Shown here one piece after another: positions 1 to 8,841 of a stretch of 64,000 bases of DNA. The position numbers and the translations under genes were made by a program. Each line of letters begins with the position of its first letter. Position 1 is the stretch's first letter. The stretch spans positions 62,001 through 126,000 of the forward strand of contig NZ_JAJJWH010000008.1 of NCBI RefSeq assembly GCF_020907245.1, in the 5' to 3' direction. The notes beneath the pieces were generated by a model that searched no databases, was not told the origin of the DNA, and was given only the letters and a program-made list of their open reading frames with translations. The stretch is from Pontibacter harenae (GTDB taxonomy: Bacteria > Bacteroidota > Bacteroidia > Cytophagales > Hymenobacteraceae).

Positions 1-65
1 GAGGCCCCTTTTTTGAGTTAAATATGTATTTCTAAAGTAGTATAGTTCTTTCTATAAGCAGTTCT

Positions 66-806
66 TTAATAGATGGAGATACGATAATCTTTTAGTTTTT
101 TGTCTAGTTCTCTGGCATCGCCGCAAATACTATCGAGCAGCGCCCAGAAGCGAGGTCCGTGGTTTTTCTCTACGGTGTGCGCCAACTCGTGCAGTATTAC
201 ATAATCGCAAAGAGCTTCTGGCAGGCGCATCAGGTGTAGGTTCAGGTTTATGTTGTTTGTGTGTGAGCAGCTTCCCCATCTCGACTTTGCGTTTTTGATG
301 AAGACATTCTGATACTCAAACCCAAACTTATCGGCGAAGTAAGCAACACGCTCCGGAAGGAACTCCTTTGCTTCCTTTCTGTAAGCCTCCGCTATAGATT
401 TGCGAACGAACTTCTGCACATCAGCTTCCTTCTCATCTTTGAAAGCAGGATAAAACACATTGATGTAACCTCCCTCTATTACACAGCTCATGGTGTACTG
501 TGCGTGTTTAAGCAACCGCAGCGTGTGCATACGTGTTTTATACTCGCTGTCGCTGTCGTAGACTGTAAGTTTGGCCTCGTGCTGCTGCATTTTAGCCTGG
601 TGCTCTTTTATCCAGTCGGTTTTGGTGTAAATGAACTGCTCTGCTCTTTCAAAGCTGATGTGGGGAGGAACGGCGACGCGAATACCTTTTATGGGTCTAA
701 CACTAATGCTTACCCGTTTGGCTTTATCACTTCGCTCAATTAAAACTCTCCCGATACCGTCTATCTCTAAGTTGACAGAGGTTAAGCGTAAAATGGATGT
801 TGACAC
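66..806 (-). CDS. YgjP-like (M48-type) metallopeptidase domain protein
   Basis: 246-aa protein of the YgjP/DUF45 family, zinc-dependent metallopeptidase-like proteins usually predicted to be cytoplasmic. The zinc motif HELAH lies at residues 206-210, followed by NHGPRFW, whose His216 is the expected third ligand. The conserved KSRWGSCS stretch, a hallmark of the family, precedes it. There is no signal peptide. Length and C-terminal placement of the motif fit the family. A TAnnTTTG-type box on the minus strand at 842-849 could be its promoter. Substrate is unknown. Confidence 0.88.
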   Translation of the reverse strand: MSTSILRLTSVNLEIDGIGRVLIERSDKAKRVSISVRPIKGIRVAVPPHISFERAEQFIYTKTDWIKEHQAKMQQHEAKLTVYDSDSEYKTRMHTLRLLKHAQYTMSCVIEGGYINVFYPAFKDEKEADVQKFVRKSIAEAYRKEAKEFLPERVAYFADKFGFEYQNVFIKNAKSRWGSCSHTNNINLNLHLMRLPEALCDYVILHELAHTVEKNHGPRFWALLDSICGDARELDKKLKDYRISIY

Positions 807-841
807 TTTGGCTAAAAGTTTAAGTACAAAAAAAGCTGTAC

Positions 842-849
842 CAAATATA
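842..849 (-). promoter_or_regulatory. Candidate -7 promoter box for the YgjP-like gene
   Basis: The minus strand reads TATATTTG, matching the Bacteroidota sigma-A -7 consensus TAnnTTTG, 36 bases before the start codon. No clear TTTG -33 partner is seen, so support is weak. Confidence 0.3.
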
Positions 850-1008
850 GATAATAATTTTATTATAAAGCTAGAGTTTTTGTGCCTTTTGTCTATCTAT
901 ATTTAAATTTGAGTATTTATATTGTACTATACTTTGGCCTTTGTAGCTATTTTAGAACAGTTTTTTTAGCTTTGTAAAAGCATTGGTGCTATAAAAAGTA
1001 CAAAGTGT

Positions 1009-1053
1009 ATAAAGTTAAAGAGGAATGCCGCAGGCACTCCTCTTTAACTTTAT
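1009..1053 (-). terminator. Hairpin terminator after the disordered protein gene
   Basis: Two 21-base arms (1009-1029 and 1033-1053) pair with one mismatch around a 3-base loop. It sits just past the stop of the minus-strand gene ending at 1074. The long stem includes a T-rich flank on the minus strand. Confidence 0.7.
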
Positions 1054-1073
1054 ATTACAATATATAGTAATAT

Positions 1074-1382
1074 CTACCGAATGTTTCCGCCCGTGCGCCC
1101 GTCATCGTTTGTAGCCTTTCCTCTGCGGCTACTGTCTGTAGTGGCCGAGCGAAGTGTGGGTTCGTTCGTGGTGGTGGCCGATCCGTTAGCACCATCAGAA
1201 GTATGTCCTTCCGACACAGAACCTGAACTTGAGCCTTCTGCAGGCTGTTGTTTTGTTGTTGTATCATCCTCTGGTTTGTAGCCTTCCACTTTATGTACTG
1301 GCTGCTGTTCTTCTTTGGGTGGATTCAAACCATCATCTACTGGTTTGCCTTGTTCCTGCGACATTTTATCATCTTCTTTCAT
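1074..1382 (-). CDS. Small hydrophilic, low-complexity protein
   Basis: 102-aa protein rich in Glu, Lys, Gln, Ser, Thr and Gly, with no hydrophobic segment, no cysteine and no recognisable domain. It is probably intrinsically disordered. It starts 12 bases after the stop of the DUF1232 gene on the same strand, so the two are likely co-transcribed, and a strong hairpin follows. The tight coupling and terminator are the main reasons to call it real. Overlapping frames are also open because the composition is repetitive, so the product is uncertain. Confidence 0.5.
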   Translation of the reverse strand: MKEDDKMSQEQGKPVDDGLNPPKEEQQPVHKVEGYKPEDDTTTKQQPAEGSSSGSVSEGHTSDGANGSATTTNEPTLRSATTDSSRRGKATNDDGRTGGNIR

Positions 1383-1394
1383 TTTCCTCCTCCG

Positions 1395-1946
1395 TTACAA
1401 GTTTTTGTTAGGTTCTACGTCGAGGTTATCTGCAGGTTGGTTACTGAATTTTGGTGTTCCAAAAGAGTTATCGGCATGGTGAATCGGATCTGTTGCTGGG
1501 CTAGGTGTAACCTCTGTTGTGGAAGGTCTTGTAGCTTCCCAAGCCTTAAACTTATCTAGCTCGGATTTGATACTTGCTATAAACCAAGCTAGCAGACTGG
1601 CATCGTCAAGCAAGCCTATAACAGGTATAAAGTCAGGAATGAGGTCGATAGGCGATAGGAAGTAGATGATGACAGCAACGCCACCTACAAGTGTAGAGGA
1701 AGGTATGCCTTGGTACTCACCGCTTACCGCCGCTTTAATCATGCGGGAGAGCAACTGCAGGTTTTCCCAAACTTCACCAGCCAGGGCACCTACTCCTTTT
1801 TGTGCCGTTGCTTTCTTAAAGGCATCATTTAAGAGTTTGGTTACTTCTTTTGGGTGCTTCAGGTATCTTTCAGCCTTATCTAATAAGTTTTTAAAGAAAG
1901 GGTTTTGCGAAATTTTTTGGCCGTTGGTGTTCTGGTTTTCCTGCAT
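1395..1946 (-). CDS. YkvA family (DUF1232) membrane protein
   Basis: 183-aa protein with the DUF1232 signature: a hydrophobic segment at about residues 86-123 containing YFLSPIDLIPD and a GLLDDA motif, the family's hallmark. The N-terminus (1-85) is charged and helical; the C-terminus is Pro/Thr-rich and likely disordered. YkvA proteins are small membrane-associated proteins of unknown biochemical role. It leads a probable two-gene operon with the low-complexity gene downstream. Confidence 0.85.
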   Translation of the reverse strand: MQENQNTNGQKISQNPFFKNLLDKAERYLKHPKEVTKLLNDAFKKATAQKGVGALAGEVWENLQLLSRMIKAAVSGEYQGIPSSTLVGGVAVIIYFLSPIDLIPDFIPVIGLLDDASLLAWFIASIKSELDKFKAWEATRPSTTEVTPSPATDPIHHADNSFGTPKFSNQPADNLDVEPNKNL

Positions 1947-2071
1947 AGTCTTTTTAGATGAGTATGATTAAATCTGAGATGCTTGCTATATAGGTGCAAT
2001 TTCAGTTTGTTACGCTAACCTTCCTATACTTTACTCAACTAAAATTGTTTTGTTAGAGTGCCTGTAAACAA

Positions 2072-2102
2072 AACTGCCTTGTAGTTTGGCTACAAGGCAG
2101 TT
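2072..2102 (-). terminator. Hairpin terminator after the NlpC/P60 gene
   Basis: Perfect 13-base arms (2072-2084 and 2090-2102) around a 5-base loop, 25 bases beyond the stop of the minus-strand gene ending at 2127. Confidence 0.7.
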
Positions 2103-2126
2103 GTTCGATATTATAAAGAATAAAGC

Positions 2127-2753
2127 TTAATTTACACGGCCAGCTGCATAGTAGTTCTGGCGATAATAAGGTTCTCTGAGCGAGCTTACCATTACGCCTC
2201 CGTTGGTGGCGGCATGTATAAATTTATTGTTTTTTAGGTAAATGCCCACATGGTAGATCGGCTGCTTCGGGCTGCGTTTAAAGAACACCAAATCCCCAGT
2301 GCGAATACTGTCTTTTTTAATGCGTTGCACATCCTGAAACATAGAGCGGGAACTGCGGCTAAGGTCTACGCCGTATACTTCGCGGTAAATGCTGGTAACG
2401 AAGCCTGAGCAATCGGTGCCTTTTTTGCTGCTGTTGCCGTAGCGGTAAGGCGTACCCAGCCATTTAGCTACGGTGGCAATCAGTTGCTTGTCCTCGTGGT
2501 ACTCTAAGTGTAAGCCCAGCTTTTTAGAATAACGATCGTAGAATAAGGAGTCAACCTCTACTTCTTCAGTGGCTGTTTCTTCAGGCAACTTCAGTGTTAA
2601 AGCGTTTGCCATATCCTCGCCTGAATTAATGGCGTAGGGAGAGATAAAAGTTGCAGGAGTCGATTCTGTTGCCTGCGCAGGCGTTACCTCGTAGAGGAAA
2701 GAAAGGGTGAGTGACAGAATGGCTAGTACACTCAGAATAAGGGTTCTTGTCAT
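2127..2753 (-). CDS. C40 family NlpC/P60 cell-wall peptidase
   Basis: 208-aa secreted peptidase. An N-terminal signal peptide (about 1-28, ending near AQA) is followed by a linker and a C-terminal NlpC/P60 domain (about 88-208). The catalytic Cys is in GTDCSGFV (Cys115), the His in YHVGIY (His168), and His180 fits the third position. Family members cleave peptidoglycan stem peptides (gamma-D-Glu to diamino acid) in the periplasm. It appears monocistronic: a hairpin terminator follows and the upstream gene is divergent. Confidence 0.92.
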   Translation of the reverse strand: MTRTLILSVLAILSLTLSFLYEVTPAQATESTPATFISPYAINSGEDMANALTLKLPEETATEEVEVDSLFYDRYSKKLGLHLEYHEDKQLIATVAKWLGTPYRYGNSSKKGTDCSGFVTSIYREVYGVDLSRSSRSMFQDVQRIKKDSIRTGDLVFFKRSPKQPIYHVGIYLKNNKFIHAATNGGVMVSSLREPYYRQNYYAAGRVN

Positions 2754-3043
2754 AAGGGTTTGGCTTGTTTTTAGCCGCCGTAGCGGGAAACAGTTTCACC
2801 ACAATGCATATAAACTAGCGGTACAAATAGTGTTAAATTAAGCCCGTTTATACTGTTCAAATGTTGACGCATCGTAACAGGTAGCAAAGCTAAGTGCAAT
2901 TTATTTAATAGCCAAGCACTTCGTGTTAATTATTGACTGTAGTAGAGCGTGTGTTAACCTGCACATTAGTATATGTTTACCTGTATAATTGCGTTTGTAT
3001 ACAGATAGGGCTGAAGGTGCAAGTGCAATTTACTGAATTTGTG

Positions 3044-3373
3044 ATGGATTATAAGATAGTAGAAAATTCTTGGTTTGCCCGCATCGCCCGTATGGTTCTG
3101 AAGAGCAGAAACGTGGCGATGGTGCTTGGTAAATCCATCCACTTAAGTGGTGTAGACCGTGCCACATTTTTAAGAGATGAGGGCTGGGTGGCGCACGAAT
3201 TTTGCCACATCAGGCAGTTTCAGGAGCACGGCTATCTACGGTTTCTGTGGCTATACCTGGTAGAATCTGTGCGGGTAGGATACTACAACAATAAGTATGA
3301 AGTGGAGGCGCGTGTAGAAGGCATGAAGCACCGCAGATACAGTACCTCGCTAGTAAAGCTGCCTCAACAGTAA
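3044..3373 (+). CDS. Small HExxH protein, putative zinc metallopeptidase-like
   Basis: The ATG at 3044 gives 109 aa. The frame is open further upstream to 2933, but the extra residues have no conserved look. A metal motif HEFCHIRQFQEHG begins at residue 51, and a YEVEAR stretch at 85-90 could give a third acidic ligand. A weak hydrophobic helix (about 67-80) follows the motif. Similar small proteins resemble the DUF4157-like group of metal-binding peptidase-like proteins. Substrate and activity are unknown. No operon partner is visible. Confidence 0.7.
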   Translation: MDYKIVENSWFARIARMVLKSRNVAMVLGKSIHLSGVDRATFLRDEGWVAHEFCHIRQFQEHGYLRFLWLYLVESVRVGYYNNKYEVEARVEGMKHRRYSTSLVKLPQQ

Positions 3374-3454
3374 AACCTATAGGTGCATTACCTATTGACA
3401 GTAAGAAGGAGGAGTAAGAGGTGGTGAAGTTGGAATTGCTTTACGGCATAAAAT

Positions 3455-3490
3455 CAAAGGAGGAACAGCTATAAAGTCATTCCTCCTTTG
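3455..3490. terminator. Bidirectional hairpin between convergent genes
   Basis: Perfect 11-base arms (3455-3465 and 3480-3490) with a 14-base loop. It lies between the plus-strand HExxH gene ending at 3373 and the minus-strand thioredoxin gene ending at 3533, so it can serve both. Confidence 0.65.
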
Positions 3491-3532
3491 TATGAATTTA
3501 AAATACAGTTTCTGATAGCTCGGTTATAAGCC

Positions 3533-4165
3533 CTAGGCTTCTCGCCATTTAATAGTGCAGCCAATAGCTTTGGTGTTAGGTTGGCTTACTTGTTTGCCTG
3601 CTACCAATTCATTTAAAGCTGTTTCTGCGTACTTTTTTTGCACTTTGCCTGGCTCTCTGGAGTTATCGTCTATGGTGCCAATATAGGCCACTTTATACTT
3701 GCCGCCTTTCTGCTTTTGCACAACATATAGGTGCGGTGTGCGAGTTGCGCCGTAAGCTCTGGTAATTTCCTGTGTTTCGTCTTGGAGGTACGCAAACGGG
3801 AATTTCTTTTCCTTGGCTCGCTGCTGCATATCAGCAAAAGAATCCTCAGGTGATACCTGTACATCGTTTGGGTTAATGGCGATAACAGGATAGCCTTTGG
3901 GAGCATACTTGTTATGAAGGTCGATGATGCGATCTTCGTAGGCTACTGAGTAAGGGCAGGTGTTGCAGGTGAAGGTAACAATAAAGCCTTTAGCGTTTTT
4001 ATAGTCATTCATCGCTACCATTTTGCCGTCTACATTTTTCAGTCTAAAGTCGGTTGCGGTATCACCAACCTGATAACCTAAGTCAGGGGCAGGCACTGCT
4101 GCCAACAACACGCTCACCAGCAAGAGGCAAGCTGCGTAAAGAAGAGGTAAGGAGGCTTTTTTCAT
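3533..4165 (-). CDS. Thioredoxin-fold redoxin (AhpC/TSA-like), exported
   Basis: 210-aa redoxin with an N-terminal hydrophobic signal (about 5-25). The AhpC/TSA-type domain starts near residue 33 with VGDTATDFRLKNVDG. The redox motif is CNTC at residues 67-70, followed by Pro-Tyr-Ser, typical of the thioredoxin-like family with a CxxCP site. The TPHLYVV segment (about 142) supplies the cis-Pro. It starts 13 bases after the stop of the TlpA-like gene, so the two form a probable envelope redox operon. Partner substrates are not known. Confidence 0.88.
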   Translation of the reverse strand: MKKASLPLLYAACLLLVSVLLAAVPAPDLGYQVGDTATDFRLKNVDGKMVAMNDYKNAKGFIVTFTCNTCPYSVAYEDRIIDLHNKYAPKGYPVIAINPNDVQVSPEDSFADMQQRAKEKKFPFAYLQDETQEITRAYGATRTPHLYVVQKQKGGKYKVAYIGTIDDNSREPGKVQKKYAETALNELVAGKQVSQPNTKAIGCTIKWREA

Positions 4166-4178
4166 AAGGCAGACTTCT

Positions 4179-4679
4179 TTAAGGTTTATATTTGTTTATA
4201 AGGTTTTGCAGTTCTTCCTGTGTTAGTTCGCGCTCCACAAATTCGTATTGCTTCCGTTTGTTGTTAAAGAAGATGGTGGCAGGTATAGCACCAGACCATT
4301 TCGGCTCCAGCTTGTCAATCCAGGTGTTGGCGTCAGTTTCATCCAGCAGCAGCAGCCTCGACTGTAGGTTCCGTTTCTGTACAAAAGGCTTCACGCGCTT
4401 TTCCATATCCTGTGCTGCATCCATGCTTACCAACACCACCTGCACAGGTTGATCTTGGTATTGTTGGTTGGCGGCTTCAAAGTAAGGCATCTCTTTTATA
4501 CAGGGCTTGCACCAGGTAGCCCAAAAATTTACCACGTATAGCGTGTCGTGCGGCGACTGCCGTAGTTGCTCCAGTTGGTCAAACTTAATAACCTTCACTT
4601 CCTGTGCCGATGCACCTAAAGCGGTAGCAATACATAAAATGGCGGTAGCGGCCAGTATTGTAAATCTGTGCTTCATCAT
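4179..4679 (-). CDS. TlpA-like thioredoxin, exported
   Basis: 166-aa protein with a signal peptide (about 1-25, ending ASAQ) and a thioredoxin domain. The active site WCKPC is at 56-60, with the cis-Pro in AIPATIFF. The FWATWC context is typical of TlpA/ResA proteins, which act as periplasmic disulfide reductases, for example in cytochrome maturation. It is the promoter-proximal gene of a pair with the downstream redoxin. A terminator at 4771-4816 separates it from the PepSY/TonB genes upstream. Confidence 0.9.
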   Translation of the reverse strand: MMKHRFTILAATAILCIATALGASAQEVKVIKFDQLEQLRQSPHDTLYVVNFWATWCKPCIKEMPYFEAANQQYQDQPVQVVLVSMDAAQDMEKRVKPFVQKRNLQSRLLLLDETDANTWIDKLEPKWSGAIPATIFFNNKRKQYEFVERELTQEELQNLINKYKP

Positions 4680-4770
4680 AAAACTGTAACGGATGTTGCG
4701 TATACGCTATTGCATGGATTTAAATATAACAAAATGACTATTAAATTGTTACATGTTAGTTCAATAGCTT

Positions 4771-4816
4771 TAAAGTAAAAAGGGGGCAAGAATTTTCTTG
4801 CCCCCTTTTTACTTTA
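4771..4816 (-). terminator. Strong terminator after the PepSY gene
   Basis: Perfect 20-base inverted repeat (4771-4790 and 4797-4816) with a 6-base loop. Its right arm includes the stop codon of the minus-strand PepSY gene. It contains a five-base G/C tract and a run of five T on the transcribed strand. Confidence 0.85.
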
Positions 4817-6106
4817 TGAATTTACAGCCGCGGCTGGTCTGGCTTTAAGTTTCTCCTTAGGCTTCTTTCGGAGCTTGTTTATCCAGATAAGTGTGCCTGT
4901 AACTGGTAAGCTGGTGGCAATTAAGCAAGCGATAAAGTATAGTATCTTTGAGAACATGCCATAAACTTCTCCTAAGTGCAGCGGCTTGATCAAGGACGCT
5001 ATCTGTACGTTAAATGACTTCTCTGAAAATATATCAACTTTAAGGGGCTCACCAGTATACTGGTCCAGCTGCACTTTATCAGAGGCTGACAGCGCGAAGA
5101 AACCAGTTTTGTTTTTGTTAACGACCACGGCGTTGGTGGCATCTTCTGGTAAAGAAACTCTCAGATCGCCTTCGTACGGTAAAATAGCGTTAGCTCTCTG
5201 GATGAAATCTGCTACGGCAAGTGTTTGCGCGTTAGCGGCAGGAGTGGCAGAAGGTAATGGTTTTTCGCCTCTTCCTTTAAATACTTTGTCGCCAAGCACG
5301 GCGCTGAGGCCGTCTCGGTACCACTCAAAAGACCAGCAAAGGCCTGTGAGCGACATGATGAGCAGTAAGATAAAAGAGTAAAAGCCTAGCGTGTTGTGCA
5401 GGTCGTGGTTTACTCTTTTCCATTTGGCACTGGTTTTAACCTTGAAACCCTGCTTCCAGTTTTTCAGCTTAACGGGAAACCACAGTACAAGGCCTGTCAG
5501 TATCAGAAAAACGAAGATAATGGTAGAGATACCTACAATCATTTTGCCTACGCCTCCCTCTATCAACAGCCAGCGGTGTAGCTGCATCATAGTTCTGAAA
5601 AACTCAGTGGCTGGTCCGTCAGTCGTGCCTAGTACAGCTCCTGTGTAAGGGTTTACCATATAAGTTTTAGGGCGACCACCGCTTGATCCGCCACCATGGC
5701 CGCCTTGTGCTGCCTGCGGGCCCTTAGCTGCTCCAGCCGTTTTTGCCCCTTCGGCTCTAGCCTCAGTTGCTCCACCATGGCCTCCTTCTGGTTTGCCACC
5801 GCCTTGCTCTGCTGGTTTAACGCCTACCTGGTATGCTCTGGCAGCATCTTCTGGTATAGCCAAGTAAGCTACTTTACCACCTAAATCAGTTTCCAGTGTC
5901 TTAACCAATGCATCAGGGGCAAGGGGAGTGGCATTGGCTGGTATCTCCACTGTATACTTAGAAGGCTCCAGAAGCTCCTCTATCTCCGTATGGAAAGTAT
6001 AAATCGTGCCACTCAGGCACACCACAAAGAGAACCAGTCCGCTGGCTATCCCTAACCACAGATGGACATCGTTAAAAAACTTTCGCAGGCTATACTTGTT
6101 GTTCAT
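4814..6106 (-). CDS. PepSY-associated transmembrane protein (putative ferric-siderophore reductase type)
   Basis: 430-aa inner-membrane protein. The N-terminal TM segment (about 17-38) follows the family motif LRKFFNDVHLWLGI. More TM segments lie near 185-210, 238-260 and 383-408. PepSY-type periplasmic regions lie between them, with a Gly/Ala-rich insert at about 105-150. The family is repeatedly found beside siderophore receptors and includes reductases that release iron from siderophores. It follows the TonB receptor gene by 85 bases, with a hairpin in the gap, and is probably reached by read-through. The Gly-rich insert looks lineage-specific. Confidence 0.88.
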   Translation of the reverse strand: MNNKYSLRKFFNDVHLWLGIASGLVLFVVCLSGTIYTFHTEIEELLEPSKYTVEIPANATPLAPDALVKTLETDLGGKVAYLAIPEDAARAYQVGVKPAEQGGGKPEGGHGGATEARAEGAKTAGAAKGPQAAQGGHGGGSSGGRPKTYMVNPYTGAVLGTTDGPATEFFRTMMQLHRWLLIEGGVGKMIVGISTIIFVFLILTGLVLWFPVKLKNWKQGFKVKTSAKWKRVNHDLHNTLGFYSFILLLIMSLTGLCWSFEWYRDGLSAVLGDKVFKGRGEKPLPSATPAANAQTLAVADFIQRANAILPYEGDLRVSLPEDATNAVVVNKNKTGFFALSASDKVQLDQYTGEPLKVDIFSEKSFNVQIASLIKPLHLGEVYGMFSKILYFIACLIATSLPVTGTLIWINKLRKKPKEKLKARPAAAVNS

Positions 6107-6139
6107 GCTATAATGTTTGTTAAATTCTTTTCAGCATAA

Positions 6140-6168
6140 AAGCTGCCAACGATAATTGTTGGCAGCTT
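6140..6168 (-). terminator. Intercistronic hairpin between the TonB receptor and PepSY genes
   Basis: Perfect 11-base arms (6140-6150 and 6158-6168) and a 7-base loop lie between the stop of the receptor and the start of the PepSY gene, both on the minus strand. It may attenuate transcription or stabilise the receptor mRNA 3' end. Confidence 0.55.
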
Positions 6169-6191
6169 CACTTTATTTGTTTTTCTAAGTG

Positions 6192-8618
6192 CTAGAACCT
6201 GTAGGTTACAACACCTGAAACGTTTCGTGGCTGTATTCTATCTATGAAGCTAATGCGGTAGGCGTCGTATCCAACTTTGTCGAATATATTGTTGAACAGC
6301 GCTCTTACGCCCCAATGCTTCTCAAACTCGTACCCCACCTGTGCATTTACAATAGTATAAGCTTTGTTGTACCAAGGAGCAGTGTTAGGGTCTATGGCGT
6401 GGTACTGCACCCCAACCTGTGTCCAGTCGTTGTACGGGCGCTCGCCCAGGTAGTAAGCTCCAACCCCGATGTTCAGGCCATGTAGTACACCTGTGTTCAC
6501 TGTATAGTTTGCCCAGGCATTAAAAGTGTGATTGGGCGTGTTGTTTGGTGCTGAGCCAGGTACAAATGTAGTATGCTCTTTATACTGTGCATCTATATAA
6601 GCATAACCCATAATTACTTCCAGGTTCTCCAGCACACGGCCTGTCAACTCAACCTCAACCCCCTTGCGCTCGTCGTTGCCTCCTTTGGTGTAATAACCCG
6701 CTGATACAACTGCACCTGTGTCGTCTACTCTGAACACTTCCAGGTTCATGTCCTTGTTGTTGATCTTGTAAAGTGTCAGGTTAAAACGAAGGCGGTTGTT
6801 AAACCATTCTGACTTTATACCTGCTTCTAACTGGTCGATGCGCTCAGAGCCTAGTGGTTCGCCGTTTACATCAACAACAGAAGCTGATCTTGGATTAGAG
6901 CTGTTGGTGTAGGAACCGAAGATGTTGAAGCCTTCTTTCACGGTGAACATCACGCCTGCCAAAGGGTTCCAAAATTCAGAAGTTACACTCGACTCGCCGT
7001 TTGCTCTTGTTTTGTTGGTGCTATAGCGCATGCCGCCGTACGCTCTAGCCCAGTTGGTCAGTTGAATCACATCCTGAAAAGTGGCTCCGAAGCGGTAGTC
7101 GAAAGACTGTGTTTCTCTTGTCAGTTCAAAAGTTGGTAGTCCTTCTGGCATTGTGTTAGACACTGTAGATGGGTCCAGCACGTTTATTCTGTCGATAGCG
7201 ATGGAATTGTAAATTGGTTGGTACAGGTCCATGTAGCGGTAATCGGCGCCTACTTGGAATGTGTGCTTCAGCGGGCCTGTCTGTAGTTCCTTGCCAACAA
7301 GGTCAATTTGGAAAACAGAGTTTTTATCTTCTCGGGTGGAGTTGTGGGAAATAGAGCGGTCGTACCAGATTACCTGGTCTGTGTTTAAGCCACCGCCTCT
7401 AACAGCAGACAAGTTGCTTTTGATAGCGTCTGAATTGTAGTTAGAGTAGAAAGCTGCAGCACGCAGGTATAAGTTTTTAGTTATATCATACTTGTAGCGG
7501 GCCGCGTAGGTGCTGTGGTTGATATCTGTTTTATCTGACTCAAAACCCAAGAATCTTTCAGAAGGTAAGTCATAGATTTTATTTTCTTTGTTGCCTACCG
7601 ATAAGTTTACAGTGCCTACATCTATGCCTTGGTTCTCTTTGTAGTAATCCATTTCCAGGGTAAGTGTGCTTTTAGCACCTGGTCGCCACTCTACCGATGG
7701 GTTTATGTAGAAAGACTCGTTGTCCATGTGGTCGCGGAACTTGCCACCGTTTTCGTAAGCACCATTCAAACGTACCGCCAGTTTACCAGATTTATCTACA
7801 ACACGCTGCACATCAAATGTAGGTCTGATTAAGCCCCAACTACCTGTACGGAATGATAAAACGCCACTGTTTTCAAACTTAGGTGTTTTGGTAACAACAT
7901 TTACTATACCGCCTGGGCCACCCAAATCAGTTGCGGCACCCATGGTTACAGATGAAGCACCTTTCAATACTTGTATGCTTTCTACGCCCTGCATGTCTGT
8001 AGAGAAGCCTGCTCCTCGGAAATCTGACATAACACGCACACCATTCTTTAAGGTAGGAATACCGCGGAATCCTCTGGAAGAGATACTTTCTCTAACACCA
8101 CCGTAGGTAGCATAAGTATAAACACCAGGCACGTTACGTACACCCTCAATCACTGTAAGAGCTCCTTGCTGCTCAATTAATCGGTCAGAGATAACTGATA
8201 TACTCTGGATCTGGTCGCTTGGCTTTAGCGGAAGGCGAGTGATAGCATCTAGTTTTTCTGGCTGCTTTTCACGATCTCCGAAAACCTCTACTTGTGTTAT
8301 CTGGTTGGCTTTTGGTGTAAGGGTAAAAGATGTTTGAGTACTGCCTCCTCTGCCTACGGTTACCGACTTGCTAACGCTGTTGTAGTTCATCAGCATAACC
8401 CTTACCTGATAGGTGCCTGACGGTACGTGGCGAATCTCAAAATATCCGTTGTCGTCTGTGATGGTGCCATAGTTTGTGTTTTCAAGTACAACACTGGCAG
8501 AAGCGACGGGCTCTCCGTTTTCAGTTGCAACCGTTCCTCTAACAGCAGAGCGGTGTTGTGCCCAAGTAACCTGGGTTAGGAGAAGTAGAAAAAAGAGTAG
8601 CGTAGAGTTTTTCAGCAT
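6192..8618 (-). CDS. TonB-dependent siderophore receptor
   Basis: 808-aa outer-membrane receptor. A signal peptide (about 1-20, ending TWAQ) is followed by a CarboxypepD_reg beta-sandwich (about 25-108), a TonB plug domain (about 130-245, with IEQQGALTVIEGVRNVPGVY and a GGPGGIVNVVTK stretch) and a 22-strand-type barrel ending in the expected terminal Phe (VTYRF). The plug resembles FhuA/FhuE-type ferric siderophore receptors. A promoter and a 17-bp palindrome lie just upstream, and the PepSY protein gene is downstream, which points to an iron-responsive uptake unit. The exact siderophore cannot be told from sequence. Confidence 0.93.
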   Translation of the reverse strand: MLKNSTLLFFLLLLTQVTWAQHRSAVRGTVATENGEPVASASVVLENTNYGTITDDNGYFEIRHVPSGTYQVRVMLMNYNSVSKSVTVGRGGSTQTSFTLTPKANQITQVEVFGDREKQPEKLDAITRLPLKPSDQIQSISVISDRLIEQQGALTVIEGVRNVPGVYTYATYGGVRESISSRGFRGIPTLKNGVRVMSDFRGAGFSTDMQGVESIQVLKGASSVTMGAATDLGGPGGIVNVVTKTPKFENSGVLSFRTGSWGLIRPTFDVQRVVDKSGKLAVRLNGAYENGGKFRDHMDNESFYINPSVEWRPGAKSTLTLEMDYYKENQGIDVGTVNLSVGNKENKIYDLPSERFLGFESDKTDINHSTYAARYKYDITKNLYLRAAAFYSNYNSDAIKSNLSAVRGGGLNTDQVIWYDRSISHNSTREDKNSVFQIDLVGKELQTGPLKHTFQVGADYRYMDLYQPIYNSIAIDRINVLDPSTVSNTMPEGLPTFELTRETQSFDYRFGATFQDVIQLTNWARAYGGMRYSTNKTRANGESSVTSEFWNPLAGVMFTVKEGFNIFGSYTNSSNPRSASVVDVNGEPLGSERIDQLEAGIKSEWFNNRLRFNLTLYKINNKDMNLEVFRVDDTGAVVSAGYYTKGGNDERKGVEVELTGRVLENLEVIMGYAYIDAQYKEHTTFVPGSAPNNTPNHTFNAWANYTVNTGVLHGLNIGVGAYYLGERPYNDWTQVGVQYHAIDPNTAPWYNKAYTIVNAQVGYEFEKHWGVRALFNNIFDKVGYDAYRISFIDRIQPRNVSGVVTYRF

Positions 8619-8672
8619 GATCTTTACATTTTGCCTTAAAAGGCTCAGCTAGATTATATATTCGTTCTTTTA

Positions 8673-8689
8673 TTTAGACTTAATCTAAA
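8673..8689 (-). promoter_or_regulatory. Palindromic operator candidate of the siderophore receptor
   Basis: TTTAGA-N5-TCTAAA with perfect 6-base arms lies directly downstream of the predicted -7 box, where a repressor would block initiation. A related half-site (TTTAGATTT) is at 8712-8720. Position and shape fit a Fur- or DtxR/MntR-type metal-dependent repressor site. Which regulator binds is inference. Confidence 0.5.
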
Positions 8690-8695
8690 GTGATA

Positions 8696-8728
8696 CAAAC
8701 TTACATCCTAGTTTAGATTTGTTCCAAA
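8696..8728 (-). promoter_or_regulatory. Predicted sigma-A promoter of the siderophore receptor
   Basis: On the minus strand, TTTG (8728-8725) and TAAGTTTG (8703-8696) match the Bacteroidota -33/-7 consensus with a 21-base spacer. The palindrome at 8673-8689 overlaps the expected start site. Confidence 0.5.
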
Positions 8729-8841
8729 TAGAAGGTTCGTAATTTTAGCTGATTACCTAAAAATCACTAGTAGTAGCTATAGCAGGTATAGCTATAGCTA
8801 GGCAAATAGAGGAGCAACGGGCAGATAGAAGGTGGTTGAAG

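Noticed and set aside
1081..1559. Plus-strand open frames over the low-complexity and DUF1232 genes
   Set aside because: They follow from the repetitive composition of the minus-strand genes; no start context or conserved motif is visible.
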